Shown: positions 17,266-26,866, counted from the stretch's first letter. The stretch: DNA of 64,000 nt from Gemmatimonadota bacterium (GCA_022827345.1 JAJDTB010000039.1:124001-188000); one strand, 5' to 3'. A program made the numbers and translations. Notes: a model not told the origin generated them from the sequence alone.

Positions 17266-17719
17266 TCGCTCTTCTCCTGTTCGTGTTGTTGCGCAGGCAG
17301 TCTGTCGCCTTGCGCGATGAATCATCGGCCACGAGCGGCGGGATTTCAATCCGGCCGCTGAGCAAGGGTAGCCGGAATCCGACCGCATTTCAGTCACTTG
17401 ACGGTAACAAGTCCGCGGGCCGGAAGCCCGTGAGCAACTCCCCGCCGTCGAGGGGGCGGGGCAACCGGTTTGGACCCTGCTAAAGTACGGTCCGGGGTGG
17501 GTCGGGACAAGCGACGAAACCGCCGCTCCGGCGTCTCCGATACACTGGACAGCCATTTCGGTACATCCTACAATTTTTGCCGGCGGCAAGGCCGATTGTG
17601 CGGTCGCTGATGGGAACAGTTGTTTCGGTCCTTTCGCACGGTCGGCATCCACCGCGTCAGCCCGGTGCGGGCGGCGCGGTGTTCTTTGGTTACACCACAG
17701 GCACCTTACGGGAGGAAGG
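17266..17719. other. 454-bp divergent intergenic region
   Basis: This region separates the minus-strand receptor from the plus-strand ABC operon and must hold both promoters. Visible structures are an inverted repeat ACTTG...CAAGT around 17395-17412 and a perfect 13-bp palindrome TTGCCGGCGGCAA at 17577-17589, either of which could be a regulator site. The latter follows a T run. I see no convincing small gene. Confidence 0.4.
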
Positions 17720-18745
17720 ATGATTTCGGTTGCAGGGGTGACGAAGCGCTACGGTCCCATCGTGGCGGTTGACGACGCCAGTTTCGAGGTGAACCGCGGC
17801 GAGGTCGTCGGGTTCCTCGGGCCCAACGGGGCCGGGAAGACGACCACCATGCGGATGCTTACGGGCACGCTACAGCCCGACGAGGGCACGATTCTCTTCG
17901 ATGGCGCCCCCATCGCGGACCACCTCACCGAGGCCAAGTCCCGGGTGGGGTATCTGCCGGAGGCGAACCCGCTCTACGACGACATGCTCGTCTGCGAATT
18001 CCTGGAGTACGTGGCCCGGCTGCGCGGGATGGAACCCGGCGCGGCGCGGCCCGCGATCTCCGACGCGGTCGACGAGACGGGGCTGGCAGAGGTCTTCTTC
18101 CGGCCGATCGGCGAAATCTCGAAGGGGTACCGGCAGCGCACCGGGATGGCCGGCGCGATCCTTCATCAACCGGAAATCCTGGTGCTCGACGAGCCCACCG
18201 AGGGACTCGACCCCAACCAGCGCGTCGAGATCCGCAAGCTGGTGAATTCGCTGGGGAGCGAGCGCACGGTGATTCTGAGCACGCATGTGATGCAGGAGGT
18301 CGAGGCGACCTGCGACCGGTTGCTGATCATCTCGAAGGGGTCGATCGCGGCGGACGGGACGGTGGCCGAGCTGATGGACGCCGGACGCGGGATTTCGCGG
18401 TATACGGTCGAGGCGGCGGGTGACGGGGTGGCCGAGGCGCTGTGCGGGCTTCCCGGGGTCGCGGACCACGTGGTTACGGCGGTGAACGGGCGGGTGCGCG
18501 TGAGCCTGGAGGCGACGGGCGATGGCGAGCTGCGGCCTGAGATCTTCCGGATGGCGACGGAGCGGGGATGGGTGCTTTGGGAGCTGCGGCGGGAGCGGGC
18601 GACGCTGGAGCAGGTGTTCCGGGAGTTGACGACGGATGACTCCGGGGCGGGCGGTGGAGGCTCGGCTGCGGACGATGTGGCGGCGGGTGGCGACAGCGCC
18701 GCCGGCGCACCTGACGGCGGGGCGGCCGGGGAGGTGGCGGAATGA
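17720..18745 (+). CDS. ABC transporter ATP-binding protein (GldA-like)
   Basis: The 341-residue ATPase has Walker A GPNGAGKTTT (from residue 34), the GldA-style signature ISKGYRQRTGMAGA in place of LSGGQ, and Walker B ILVLDEPTEGLDPN. It should energise the membrane protein encoded next. The C-terminal 40 residues are a Gly/Ala/Asp-rich low-complexity tail. The ribosome-binding site GGGAGGAAGG immediately precedes the ATG, and the stop overlaps the next start as ATGA. It heads a three-gene operon resembling the gldA-gldG type system of Bacteroidota. Confidence 0.92.
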   Translation: MISVAGVTKRYGPIVAVDDASFEVNRGEVVGFLGPNGAGKTTTMRMLTGTLQPDEGTILFDGAPIADHLTEAKSRVGYLPEANPLYDDMLVCEFLEYVARLRGMEPGAARPAISDAVDETGLAEVFFRPIGEISKGYRQRTGMAGAILHQPEILVLDEPTEGLDPNQRVEIRKLVNSLGSERTVILSTHVMQEVEATCDRLLIISKGSIAADGTVAELMDAGRGISRYTVEAAGDGVAEALCGLPGVADHVVTAVNGRVRVSLEATGDGELRPEIFRMATERGWVLWELRRERATLEQVFRELTTDDSGAGGGGSAADDVAAGGDSAAGAPDGGAAGEVAE

Positions 18746-21153
18746 ACGTCAAGCAGGTTCTTCTCGTGGCCCGCCGCGAACTCCGCGGCTTCTTCGACCA
18801 GCCGACCGCCTACGTGCTGGCGGTCGCATTCCTGGGTCTCGGGCTCTTCCTGGCCTTCCGCTCGCTCTACGCGATGTCGGCCGCCTCGCTACGGCCCTTC
18901 TTCGACCTGCTCCCGTGGCTGCTGGTCGTCTTCATACCCGCCGTGGCGATGAAGAGCCTCGCCGAGGAGCGGCGCGGTCGCACGCTGGAGTGGCTCCTGG
19001 CGCAGCCGCTGGGCGAGACCGAGATCGTACTCGGCAAGTTCCTGGGCAACTGGCTCTTCGTGATGATTACGCTGGCGGGCACGCTGCCGATGGCGATCGG
19101 GGTGCTCGCGGTGTCGGAGGCGGACGTGGGGATCATGGTGGCGCAGTACTTCGGCGCCGCGCTGCTGGCCGCGCAGATGGTCGCGATCGGCGTGTGGGCC
19201 TCGTCGATGACGCGCAACCAGATCACGGCCTTCATCCTGGGCGCGTTCATCTGCTTCGCGCTGGTGCTGATCGGGACTCCGATCGTCCAGATCGGGCTGC
19301 CGCGGCTGATCGGGGGATGGGCGGCCCAGCTGTCGGTCATCAGTCACTTCGAGAACGTGGCGCGCGGGGTCGTCGATCTGCGCGACCTGCTCTACTTCGG
19401 GTCCACCTGCGGGTTGTTCCTGCTGCTCGCGGTCGCGTCGCTGAGCCAGGAGCGCCTGAGCAGCCATGGCGGCGCCTTCCGGAGGCTGCGATTGGGCACC
19501 GGCGTGATCGCGCTGGCCGTGCTCGTGCTCAACCTGCTGGGCGGCAGCGTGCGGGGGCGGCTCGACCTGACCCGCGACGACCTGTTCACCCTTTCGGACG
19601 GCAGCCGGGAGATCCTCGGCGGGCTGGACGACGTGGTGAACCTGACGTTCTTCGTGAGCGACGACCTGCCGCAGGAGATCCAGCTGATCGAGCGCGATGT
19701 GCGCGACCTCGTGGCCGACCTGCGCGGCGCCTCCAACGACATGCTCAACACCGCGGAGGTGAACCCGGACGACGGGGAGGAAGCGGCCGAAGAGGCGTCG
19801 TCGATGGGGATCATGCCGATCGAGTTCAACGTCCTGCGCGACGACGAGCTGCAGGTGAGGCGCGGGTACTTCGGGCTCGCGGTCACCTACGCCGACGAAC
19901 AGGAGATCATCCCGGTGATCGACCGCGCCGACGACCTCGAGTTCCGGCTCGTGTCGACGATCGCGAACATGACGATGACCGAGCGCCCGACGCTGGCCTT
20001 CATGTCGGGGTTCGAGGCCAAGGAGTCGTTCCAGTACCGGGCCTTCCGCGAGAGCCTGGCCGACCGCTACAACATCACGAGTGTGAACCTGGCCGCCGAT
20101 TCGCTCGGGCCGCCGTCGGTGCCGGACACGGTGGACGTGCTGGTGGTAGCCGCGCCGGCGCAACCGCTTTCGTTCGGTGCCGTGCGGGCTGTGGAGGACT
20201 TTCTGGAGGGCGGCGGCGCGGCGCTGCTGCTGCTCGAGCGGCACGCGATCAACCCGCAGTCGCCGATGTCGATGCCGGTGACTTCGGGCCTGGAGGACCT
20301 GCTGGCCGCGCGGGGGGTCGATGCCTCCGACGAGATGGTGTTCGACGTGGCGTCTTCCGAGCGGGTGTCGGTCCCTCAGGGGTTCTTTTCGGTGATTCGC
20401 CCCTACCCGCTCTGGCCGATCGCCTTCGCGGGCGAGGATCACCCCACCATCCGCGATCTCAGCAACGCCACCTTCGGATGGGCCGCACCCTTTACTTGGG
20501 AGGTGGACAACACCGCGGTGACGCCGCTGTGGAGCACCTCCGAGGGCGGGGGCACGCAGATCGCCGGCGGGATGATCGACCCGCGCAACCAGTACGCGAG
20601 TTCGGCGGAGGAGCTGGGAGTGCATACGCTGGCGGTGGCGATCGACCCGGCGACGGCTGGCGAGGGGGGGTTGGGCGGTAGTAGCGACGGAGATGATGAG
20701 GCGGACGCCGGTGCCCAGGCCGAAGAGGGCGGCGAGGACGCCCCAGGGGATGTCGCAACGCCCAGCGGCCCGTTCCCGGGCGGCCGGATCATCGCGGTCG
20801 GCGACGGGGACTTCCTCGAGGACCGCTTCGCGCAGGCCAACTCGCAGAACGTGATCTTCGCGGCCAACGCCGTAGACTGGCTGGCGCAGGACGAGGCGCT
20901 GATCGGCATCCGGTCGAAGGACAGGACTCCGCCGGCGCTCGCCTTCGAGTCCGAGAACGGCAGGGACGCGCTGAAGTGGGGTTCGCTGGTGGGCGTGCCG
21001 CTGGCCTTCATGCTCTTCGGGTTCGCTCGGGTGCGCGGGCGCGCGTCGCGTGCGGAGCGCCGCTGGAATGAGGGCGCGCCGACGGGAGAGGGTGCGGCGG
21101 CGGGCGATGGTGCGGTTGACGGCGATAATGCGGGAGAGGAGGGCGCCCGATGA
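18742..21153 (+). CDS. ABC-2 permease fused to GldG-like auxiliary domain
   Basis: The 803 residues begin with an ABC-2 type permease: six hydrophobic segments in about the first 260 residues, including YVLAVAFLGLGLFLAF and QITAFILGAFICFALVLIG. A periplasmic GldG/ABC_transp_aux-like domain follows (LDLTRDDLFTLSDGSREIL is the family hallmark), then a C-terminal membrane segment (LVGVPLAFMLFGFARV) and an acidic low-complexity tail. In Bacteroidota GldF and GldG are separate; fusion in one chain is common elsewhere. It overlaps both neighbours by 4 nt. Confidence 0.9.
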   Translation: MNVKQVLLVARRELRGFFDQPTAYVLAVAFLGLGLFLAFRSLYAMSAASLRPFFDLLPWLLVVFIPAVAMKSLAEERRGRTLEWLLAQPLGETEIVLGKFLGNWLFVMITLAGTLPMAIGVLAVSEADVGIMVAQYFGAALLAAQMVAIGVWASSMTRNQITAFILGAFICFALVLIGTPIVQIGLPRLIGGWAAQLSVISHFENVARGVVDLRDLLYFGSTCGLFLLLAVASLSQERLSSHGGAFRRLRLGTGVIALAVLVLNLLGGSVRGRLDLTRDDLFTLSDGSREILGGLDDVVNLTFFVSDDLPQEIQLIERDVRDLVADLRGASNDMLNTAEVNPDDGEEAAEEASSMGIMPIEFNVLRDDELQVRRGYFGLAVTYADEQEIIPVIDRADDLEFRLVSTIANMTMTERPTLAFMSGFEAKESFQYRAFRESLADRYNITSVNLAADSLGPPSVPDTVDVLVVAAPAQPLSFGAVRAVEDFLEGGGAALLLLERHAINPQSPMSMPVTSGLEDLLAARGVDASDEMVFDVASSERVSVPQGFFSVIRPYPLWPIAFAGEDHPTIRDLSNATFGWAAPFTWEVDNTAVTPLWSTSEGGGTQIAGGMIDPRNQYASSAEELGVHTLAVAIDPATAGEGGLGGSSDGDDEADAGAQAEEGGEDAPGDVATPSGPFPGGRIIAVGDGDFLEDRFAQANSQNVIFAANAVDWLAQDEALIGIRSKDRTPPALAFESENGRDALKWGSLVGVPLAFMLFGFARVRGRASRAERRWNEGAPTGEGAAAGDGAVDGDNAGEEGAR

Positions 21154-22037
21154 GCGAGAAGACCCTGCGCATTTCGCTGTACAGCCTGCTGGCGATCACG
21201 GCGCTGTATCTCGCTGTGACGATGCTGGGTGGGGGCAACGGCTCCGTGGCGGCCGACTCCGCCCTGGACGAGGCCTTCGCGGAGCTGAACCGGGTTTCGC
21301 ACACGCATTTCGAGATCGCGGGCCCACGCGACAGGATCCTCCTGGACAAGGTTGACGCCGGCTGGACCGTGAACGGTTTCGAGGCGGACTCGGGCGCGGT
21401 CGCTCGCTTCCTGCGCGCGGTCGAGGAGGTGGAGATCGCTTCCGTGGCCGCGACCAACCCCGCGAATCACGGCCGGCTGGGCATCACCGCCGACAGCGCC
21501 TGGTCGCTGGGGACGGGAGACGGCCCGCTGGTGCTGCTCGGCAAGACCGGCAACCGCTTCCGCACCGCGTACGCGCGCCTGCCGGAGGCCGACGTGGTCA
21601 GCCTGATCGAGGGCGACCTGCGCTCGGCTGCGGCGCGACCGCTACTGGACTGGCGCAACAAGGTGATCCTGCAGACGGACACCGCCGTCGTGGCGAGCCT
21701 CGAGGTCACGCGCGACGGCGGGACCGTGGTATACGAACGGCAGGATTCGAGCTGGACGGCCGACGGCGCCGAGGCGGACGCGGTCACGGTGCGCAACATC
21801 CTGCAGGAGCTGGCGAATCTGCGGGCGAGCGGATTTGCGCCGGAGGGGACCGAGATGCCCGCCGAACCGGAGCGGGCGGTAAGGGCCGCCGATGCGGACG
21901 GCAACGAACTCGCGTCGCTGGTGCTGGCCGGCGGCGACGGGAACGTGCTGGTGCTCTCGGCGCGCAGTCCGTACATCTTCGAGGTGCCGACCTTCCGCGC
22001 CGACCGAATCGCCCCCGCCCCATCCGACGAAGAATAG
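21150..22037 (+). CDS. DUF4340-domain membrane-anchored protein
   Basis: The 295-residue protein has one N-terminal transmembrane segment (ISLYSLLAITALYLAVTML) and an extracytoplasmic part with the repeated layout of DUF4340 proteins (ILLDKVDAGWTVNGFEADSG, VVYERQDSSWTADGAEADAV). DUF4340 genes regularly follow GldG-like permeases and are thought to be accessory subunits, with biochemistry unknown. The ATGA overlap with the permease gene supports a shared complex. Confidence 0.87.
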   Translation: MSEKTLRISLYSLLAITALYLAVTMLGGGNGSVAADSALDEAFAELNRVSHTHFEIAGPRDRILLDKVDAGWTVNGFEADSGAVARFLRAVEEVEIASVAATNPANHGRLGITADSAWSLGTGDGPLVLLGKTGNRFRTAYARLPEADVVSLIEGDLRSAAARPLLDWRNKVILQTDTAVVASLEVTRDGGTVVYERQDSSWTADGAEADAVTVRNILQELANLRASGFAPEGTEMPAEPERAVRAADADGNELASLVLAGGDGNVLVLSARSPYIFEVPTFRADRIAPAPSDEE

Positions 22038-22097
22038 GCCCGCCGTGACTCCGTCTCCTGAACAGCTGCACCCGCGCCGGTGCCCCGAGGCGGCTTC

Positions 22098-23876
22098 GTG
22101 ACCGCCCAGACACAATACGACGCCGTCGTCGTCGGCTCGGGGGCCGGCGGGGGCGTGACCGCGTTCATCCTGGCCACCTCGGGGCTGCGGGTGCTGCTGC
22201 TCGAGGCAGGGCGCGACTACGATCCGCTTCGCGAGACGCCGATGTTCCAGCTGCCGAAGGACGCCCCGCTGCGCGCCGCCGGCACCGAGGACAAGCCCTT
22301 CGGCTTCTACGACGCCACGGTCGACGGCGGCTGGCAGGTGCCGGGCGAGCCGTACTCGGTGGCGGAGGGCTCGGAGTTCATGTGGTGGCGCTCGCGGATG
22401 CTCGGTGGACGCACCAATCACTGGGGGCGGATTTCGCTCCGCATGGGCGAGTACGACTTCAAACCCCGCAGCAGGGACGGGCTGGGCTTCGACTGGCCCA
22501 TGTCATACGACGACCTGGCTCCCTATTACGACCGAACAGAACAACTGATCGGCGTCTACGGCTCGAACGAGGGGTTGGAGAACACGCCGAACTCGTCTCC
22601 CGGCGTGTTGCAGCCGCCCCCGAAGCCGCGGGGCTACGAGCTTCTGACCCGGAAGGCCTGCCGCCGCCTGGGGATCCCCGTGATCCCCTGTCACCTCGCG
22701 ATTCTGACGGAGACCCAGGATCCGGACCGCCTCCCCGGTGCGCTGTTCCCGGACAACGACCTGGCCCGGCGCGTCACCGCCGACTCGATGCGTGGTCGCG
22801 CCGCCTGCTACTGGGCGACGCCGTGCGGACGCGGCTGCTCGATCCGCGCCAACTTCCAGTCGACCACCGTGCTGCTGCCCCCCGCGCTCGCCACCGGCAA
22901 CCTCGAGATCCGGACGGGAGCCATGGTGCGCGAAGTCACCGTGGACTCGCAGGGACGCGCCACCGGCGTGCACTACGTCGACAAGGCCACCCTGCTCGAC
23001 GAATTCGCCGCGGCGCGCGTGGTCGTGGTTGCAGCGAGCGCCTGCGAGTCCGCGCGCATCCTCCTCAACTCGACCAGCTCCCTGTTTCCGGACGGGCTGG
23101 CGAACAGCAGCGGCCTCGTGGGCAAGTACGTCATGGACACCGTCGGCGCGAGCACCTATGCGCACATCCCCGCGCTGCAGTCGCTGCCCCCGCACAACGA
23201 GGACGGCGCCTCGGGGATCCACATGTACATGCCGTGGTGGCTCTACGGCGAGCAGCTCGCAGGCCAGCTCGACTTCCCCCGCGGCTACCACATCGAATTC
23301 GGCGGCGGACGGCGCATGCCCGGCTTCGGCGCTTTCGCGGGCCTCGAACCCCTCACGGGGGGCAGCTACGGCCAGCGCTTCAAGGACGATTGCCGACGCT
23401 ACTACGGCAGCTTCATCGGGTTCGACGGGCGCGGCGAGATGATTCCCAACGAGGACTGCTACTGCGAAATCGACCCCGATCGCGTCGACCGCTACGGCAT
23501 CCCTGTGCTGAAGTTCCACTGGAAGTGGGCCGACCACGAACTGCGTCAGGCCGTGCACATGCAGCAGACCTTCGCGGAGATCGTGGACGAGATGGGCGGG
23601 CAGGTGCTGTCGACCATTCACACCGACGGCACGCAGGCGATCTCGAAGGGTGGGCAGATCATCCACGAGGTTGGCGGAGCGATGATGGGTGAAGACCGGC
23701 GCACCTCGGTGCTGAACGAGTTCTGCCAGTCGTGGGACGTGCCCAACCTGTTCGTCACCGACGGGGCGCCTTTCGTGTCGAATGCGGACAAGAATCCGAC
23801 CCTGTCGATCATGGCGATCGCGTGGCGGGCCAGCGACTACATCGTCGAGCAGCTGAGTCAGAGGAGTATCGGGTGA
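22098..23876 (+). CDS. GMC-family FAD-dependent oxidoreductase (gluconate 2-dehydrogenase large-subunit type)
   Basis: The FAD-binding dinucleotide motif VVVGSGAGGGVTAFILA lies at the N-terminus, followed by LLLEAGRDYD. GGRTNHWGRISLR and the C-terminal block IHEVGGAMMG...FVTDGAPFVSNADKNPTLSIMA carry the GMC active-site His/Asn region. It should oxidise a sugar or alcohol and pass electrons to a membrane carrier. No signal peptide is present; export probably relies on the Tat signal of the next gene's product. I prefer the GTG at 22098, which has GAGG seven bases upstream, over an in-frame GTG at 22080. The result is 592 aa. Confidence 0.92.
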   Translation: MTAQTQYDAVVVGSGAGGGVTAFILATSGLRVLLLEAGRDYDPLRETPMFQLPKDAPLRAAGTEDKPFGFYDATVDGGWQVPGEPYSVAEGSEFMWWRSRMLGGRTNHWGRISLRMGEYDFKPRSRDGLGFDWPMSYDDLAPYYDRTEQLIGVYGSNEGLENTPNSSPGVLQPPPKPRGYELLTRKACRRLGIPVIPCHLAILTETQDPDRLPGALFPDNDLARRVTADSMRGRAACYWATPCGRGCSIRANFQSTTVLLPPALATGNLEIRTGAMVREVTVDSQGRATGVHYVDKATLLDEFAAARVVVVAASACESARILLNSTSSLFPDGLANSSGLVGKYVMDTVGASTYAHIPALQSLPPHNEDGASGIHMYMPWWLYGEQLAGQLDFPRGYHIEFGGGRRMPGFGAFAGLEPLTGGSYGQRFKDDCRRYYGSFIGFDGRGEMIPNEDCYCEIDPDRVDRYGIPVLKFHWKWADHELRQAVHMQQTFAEIVDEMGGQVLSTIHTDGTQAISKGGQIIHEVGGAMMGEDRRTSVLNEFCQSWDVPNLFVTDGAPFVSNADKNPTLSIMAIAWRASDYIVEQLSQRSIG

Positions 23877-24640
23877 GCAACGATCGGAACGTGGGTCGGC
23901 CGGATTCCGGAGTCGGCGCTTCCGGCGAGGCGGACGCGGCTGCCCGGCCAATCGAGCCTGGCGCAATCTCCCGCCGCGGCGCGCTCAAGGTGATCGCCGC
24001 GGGTGCGGCCCTCGGCGCGGCCGGCTCGTGCTCGCCCGAGGACGCCGGACAATCGGCCGACGCAGCCCACGAGGCCCTCTCCGGCTTCAATCCCCTGCCC
24101 CCCAGCAATCCCATGGCCGCCGGCACCCCAACCGATCCGGACATGCTGGCGCCCGTCGTCCCGTGGGACATGGTCCTCACCGACGAGGAGATGCGGCTCG
24201 TCGCCGCGCTGGCCGACGTGATCATCCCGGCCGACGAGCGGTCCCCGGCAGCGAGCGAGGTGGGCGTAGCCGACTACGTGAACGAGTTCGTGTCGGCGCC
24301 CGGTCACGAGGACAGCCTGACCGTGCTCAGGGGCGGCCTGGCCTGGCTGAACCGCACGGCCGAGGCACGATTCGGGGCGGCCGACTTCCCGTCCCTCGAC
24401 CTGGCCCAAAAGCACGAGATCTGCGACGAGATCTGCTTCGAGCCCGACGCGCCTGCCGAGCTCAAGCCGCAGGCCCGCTTCTTCGACCAGTTCCGCGACA
24501 TGGTGTCGACCGGATTCTGGACCACCGAGGAGGGAATGCGCGACATCGGCTATGTCGGGAACATCCCGCTGCCGAGTTTCGATGGTCCGCCGCCGGAGGT
24601 GCTGGAGCGGTTGGGGTTGGCGGGGGAGGATCTGGTGTGA
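23873..24640 (+). CDS. Gluconate 2-dehydrogenase subunit 3-family protein with Tat signal
   Basis: The 255-residue product carries a twin-arginine signal (ISRRGALKVIAAGAALGAAG) ending near a Cys. The body matches subunit 3 proteins: LTDEEMRLVAALADVIIPAD, ADYVNEFV, then FFDQFRDMVSTGFWTTEEGMRDIGYVGN. This small subunit pairs with the GMC flavoprotein and carries it across the membrane. The GTG start at 23873 overlaps the GMC stop (GTGA) and has GAGGAG upstream; a longer frame starting earlier would be internal to the GMC gene. Confidence 0.9.
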   Translation: MSNDRNVGRPDSGVGASGEADAAARPIEPGAISRRGALKVIAAGAALGAAGSCSPEDAGQSADAAHEALSGFNPLPPSNPMAAGTPTDPDMLAPVVPWDMVLTDEEMRLVAALADVIIPADERSPAASEVGVADYVNEFVSAPGHEDSLTVLRGGLAWLNRTAEARFGAADFPSLDLAQKHEICDEICFEPDAPAELKPQARFFDQFRDMVSTGFWTTEEGMRDIGYVGNIPLPSFDGPPPEVLERLGLAGEDLV

Positions 24641-24643
24641 CAC

Positions 24644-24739
24644 GGTCCCGTGGAGATGACGTGGGACAAAGGGATGTTCGGATGGGACCGGGGTCCCGCG
24701 GAGACGACCCGGGACAGCGAGATGCCCGGATGGGACGGG
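24644..24739. repeat. Two-copy 48-bp imperfect tandem repeat
   Basis: Two units begin GGTCCCG at 24644 and 24692 and share the sequence layout GTCCCGYGGAGAYGACSYGG, GGACA, then CCGGATGGGAC or TCGGATGGGAC. They fill the gap between convergent subunit-3 and fic genes. No gene is visible here. Confidence 0.65.
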
Positions 24740-24758
24740 ATCTCGCGCCAGGAGCTCT

Positions 24759-25928
24759 TCAGTTCGGCTCGGTCTCCGTGCCTTCATTCAGAACCGCAAG
24801 GTACTCGTCGTAGACGAACAACCGGCCACGCCGCTTGCCGGTGCTCTCCCGGACCAGTCCAAGGTCGACAAGCAGGCGCATGGCCGAGGAGGCGCCGGAG
24901 AACGAGATGTCGGCCCTCTCGGCAGCCGCGGTGATGGACAGAATCGGCCTCTCCCTGAGGGCGGCATAGACACGCAGGGCAGAACCCGCCCGGCGCCCGG
25001 AGCGCTCGATCGCACTCCGGTGGTTCGCGAACAGCTCCAACAGCCGCTTTGACGTGTTCACGGCTCCCTCGGCCGTGACCCTTACACCTTCCAGGAAGAA
25101 CTCCAGCCAGGCCTCCCAGTCGCCTGTTTCCCGCACGTGATCCAGGAGTTCGTAGTAGGTGCTCCTGTGTTGCTTCAGATACAGGCTCAGATACAACAGA
25201 GGCTCCTGCAGCACGCCGGCATGAAGCAGAAGCAGCGCAATGAGTAGCCGTCCCACTCTGCCGTTCCCATCCAGAAACGGATGGATCGTCTCGAACTGGA
25301 CGTGCGCAAGGGCGATCCGAACCAGCGTCGGCAAGTCGTCGTCGCCGATGTGAAGAAAGAGCTCCAGGTCGCCCATGCAGCGGTGCACCTGCGTGTGGGG
25401 CGGCGGCACGAAATGGGCGTTGCCCGGCCGCGACCCGCCGATCCAGTTCTGCGAGCGGCGAAAATACCCCGGGTCCGTGTTGCTCCCGCGTCCCTGGGAA
25501 AGGAGCACCCCGTGTATCTCCCGGATGAGTCGGTTCGACAGAGGGAAGCCTCCTTCGAGCCGGCTGCGTCCATGTTCCATCGCGGCCACAATGTTCGATG
25601 TCTCGATCGCGTCGTCGATCGGAGATCCGGGGACTTTCTCGAGTTCGAACAGGAGAAGGTCGGACAGGGACGATTGCGTGCCCTCGATCTGTGACGAGAG
25701 TACCGCTTCCTTCCAGGTGTAGGCCGACACGAAGTGGGTTCGGTCGGGCAGCAGGGCCGACAATCCGTCAAGTCGGCCCAGGTTCATCGCGGCCGACTCG
25801 AGCACCGATCTGAGCGGACCATCCATCACCGGCGCGGGATTCGGCGGCAATGGCGCCGGCACGAAGGCCCGAACCCGTTCACCGCCGGTCACGGTCAGTT
25901 CGTATCTCCCCGTCCGCCCTCGATGCAT
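24759..25928 (-). CDS. Fic-domain protein (putative AMPylase), class II layout
   Basis: The 389-residue protein has the canonical Fic loop HPFLDGNGRVGR at residues 216-227. The N-terminal inhibitory-helix motif SSQIEGT (near 78-84) matches the (S/T)xxxE(G/N) signature of autoinhibited class II Fic proteins. An N-terminal Fic_N region (LNLGRLDGL-like) and a C-terminal winged helix (ALRERPILSITAAAERADIS) complete the usual architecture. Fic enzymes transfer AMP or another group to a target hydroxyl; this layout is common in chromosomal regulators and mobile defence or TA genes. Upstream sequence is noticeably AT-rich. Confidence 0.93.
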   Translation of the reverse strand: MHRGRTGRYELTVTGGERVRAFVPAPLPPNPAPVMDGPLRSVLESAAMNLGRLDGLSALLPDRTHFVSAYTWKEAVLSSQIEGTQSSLSDLLLFELEKVPGSPIDDAIETSNIVAAMEHGRSRLEGGFPLSNRLIREIHGVLLSQGRGSNTDPGYFRRSQNWIGGSRPGNAHFVPPPHTQVHRCMGDLELFLHIGDDDLPTLVRIALAHVQFETIHPFLDGNGRVGRLLIALLLLHAGVLQEPLLYLSLYLKQHRSTYYELLDHVRETGDWEAWLEFFLEGVRVTAEGAVNTSKRLLELFANHRSAIERSGRRAGSALRVYAALRERPILSITAAAERADISFSGASSAMRLLVDLGLVRESTGKRRGRLFVYDEYLAVLNEGTETEPN

Positions 25929-26104
25929 CCAGGCGCTCCTGTTGGCTTATTCCGCGCAAGCGAATAGCATGAATCGCTATTCTGTGTTTGCTGTAAAAAC
26001 ATAATAAATGACGCTCTCTGGCTGGTTCGACGGCATCTTCCTATTATGCTCTCCGCCTTAGCGTCTATGCTATTCCGTTTTACAACATAAGTCAGAATAA
26101 GATA
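25929..26104. promoter_or_regulatory. AT-rich divergent promoter region between fic and the Sel1 gene
   Basis: These 176 bp are far richer in A+T than the surrounding DNA, with stretches such as AAAACATAATAAATGACG and CAGAATAAGATAATG. Promoters for both divergent genes must lie here. The base composition break could mark an acquisition boundary or just promoter DNA; no repeats or attachment site are visible. Confidence 0.4.
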
Positions 26105-26809
26105 ATGCGAAAAGCCAATTGTGTCCCCACCCCAGCCTTCTTTCGGCTGCGCGCCGCAGCCACGCTCCTGATCGCGGCGACTTGTGTCAGCGCCCCCCAG
26201 GAGCCCGGCCCTACCCTCCTCGAAGCCATCGACTGGTACACCGGAGTCGCCGGCGCGGTGGATAACGACCGGGCGCGCGAACTCCTGGAAGAGGCGGTCG
26301 CCGGCGGCGGTCCGCTCGCCACCATGTGGCTGGCGCGGGTCCACTCGACCGGTCGCATGGGGTTTGACCACGACCTGGAGAGGGCTCGGGAAATCGCCGA
26401 CGGTGTGATCCGCGAGGTGCAGCGCGCGGCCGAGTCTGGGGTGCTGGAAGCGGTGTTCCTGATGGGCACCGCCTACGACGAGGGCCTGGGCAAGCCCCTC
26501 GATCACGAGCGGGCGGCGCTGTGGCACCGGCGGGCCGCCGAGCGGGGACACGTTCTCGGAGCGCACAATATCGGCAACCAGTACAGCGAGGGCCGCGGGG
26601 TGGCCGTGGATCCGGCCCTGGCGGTCGAGTGGTGGACCCGGGCCGCGGAGAAGGGGGATGCGATTACGCAGCTCCGGCTGGGCGAGGCCTACGAGGCCGG
26701 GCGGGGAGTGACGCACAGCCTGGATACCGCGTGGGAGTGGTACTCGCGATCGGCGGCCGCCGGGAATGAGGACGCGAGGGAGGCACTGGGGCGGTTGGAG
26801 CACCAATGA
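26105..26809 (+). CDS. Secreted Sel1-like repeat protein
   Basis: The 234-residue precursor has a hydrophobic signal region (AAATLLIAATCVSA). The rest consists of Sel1/TPR-like helical repeats, clearest in AVFLMGTAYDEGLGKPLDHE, GAHNIGNQYSEGRGVAVDPA and TQLRLGEAYEAGRGVTHSLD, each with the G-x-G-V and A-x-x-W features of the family. Sel1 proteins scaffold protein-protein contacts in the envelope. The ATG at 26105 has no strong ribosome-binding site. It converges on sbcC with a 57-bp gap. Confidence 0.85.
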   Translation: MRKANCVPTPAFFRLRAAATLLIAATCVSAPQEPGPTLLEAIDWYTGVAGAVDNDRARELLEEAVAGGGPLATMWLARVHSTGRMGFDHDLERAREIADGVIREVQRAAESGVLEAVFLMGTAYDEGLGKPLDHERAALWHRRAAERGHVLGAHNIGNQYSEGRGVAVDPALAVEWWTRAAEKGDAITQLRLGEAYEAGRGVTHSLDTAWEWYSRSAAAGNEDAREALGRLEHQ

Positions 26810-26866
26810 ACGACCGTGGCGCGCTACGGGCCCTGCTGTCGCTGCCTTGGCCGAGCGTGATCCCGG

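Noticed and set aside
14692-17361. A plus-strand open frame of almost 890 codons opposite the TonB receptor
   Set aside because: It is antisense to a receptor with clear domains, has Val/Gly/Ala/Arg-biased low-complexity translation and no family motif; high GC content produces such frames. The same applies to long antisense frames opposite sbcC (26954-29215), the exporter (48889-50868) and the metalloprotease (60788-62911).
25929-26104. Attachment site or insertion-sequence end in the AT-rich gap by fic
   Set aside because: No terminal inverted repeats, target duplication or transposase could be found on either side.
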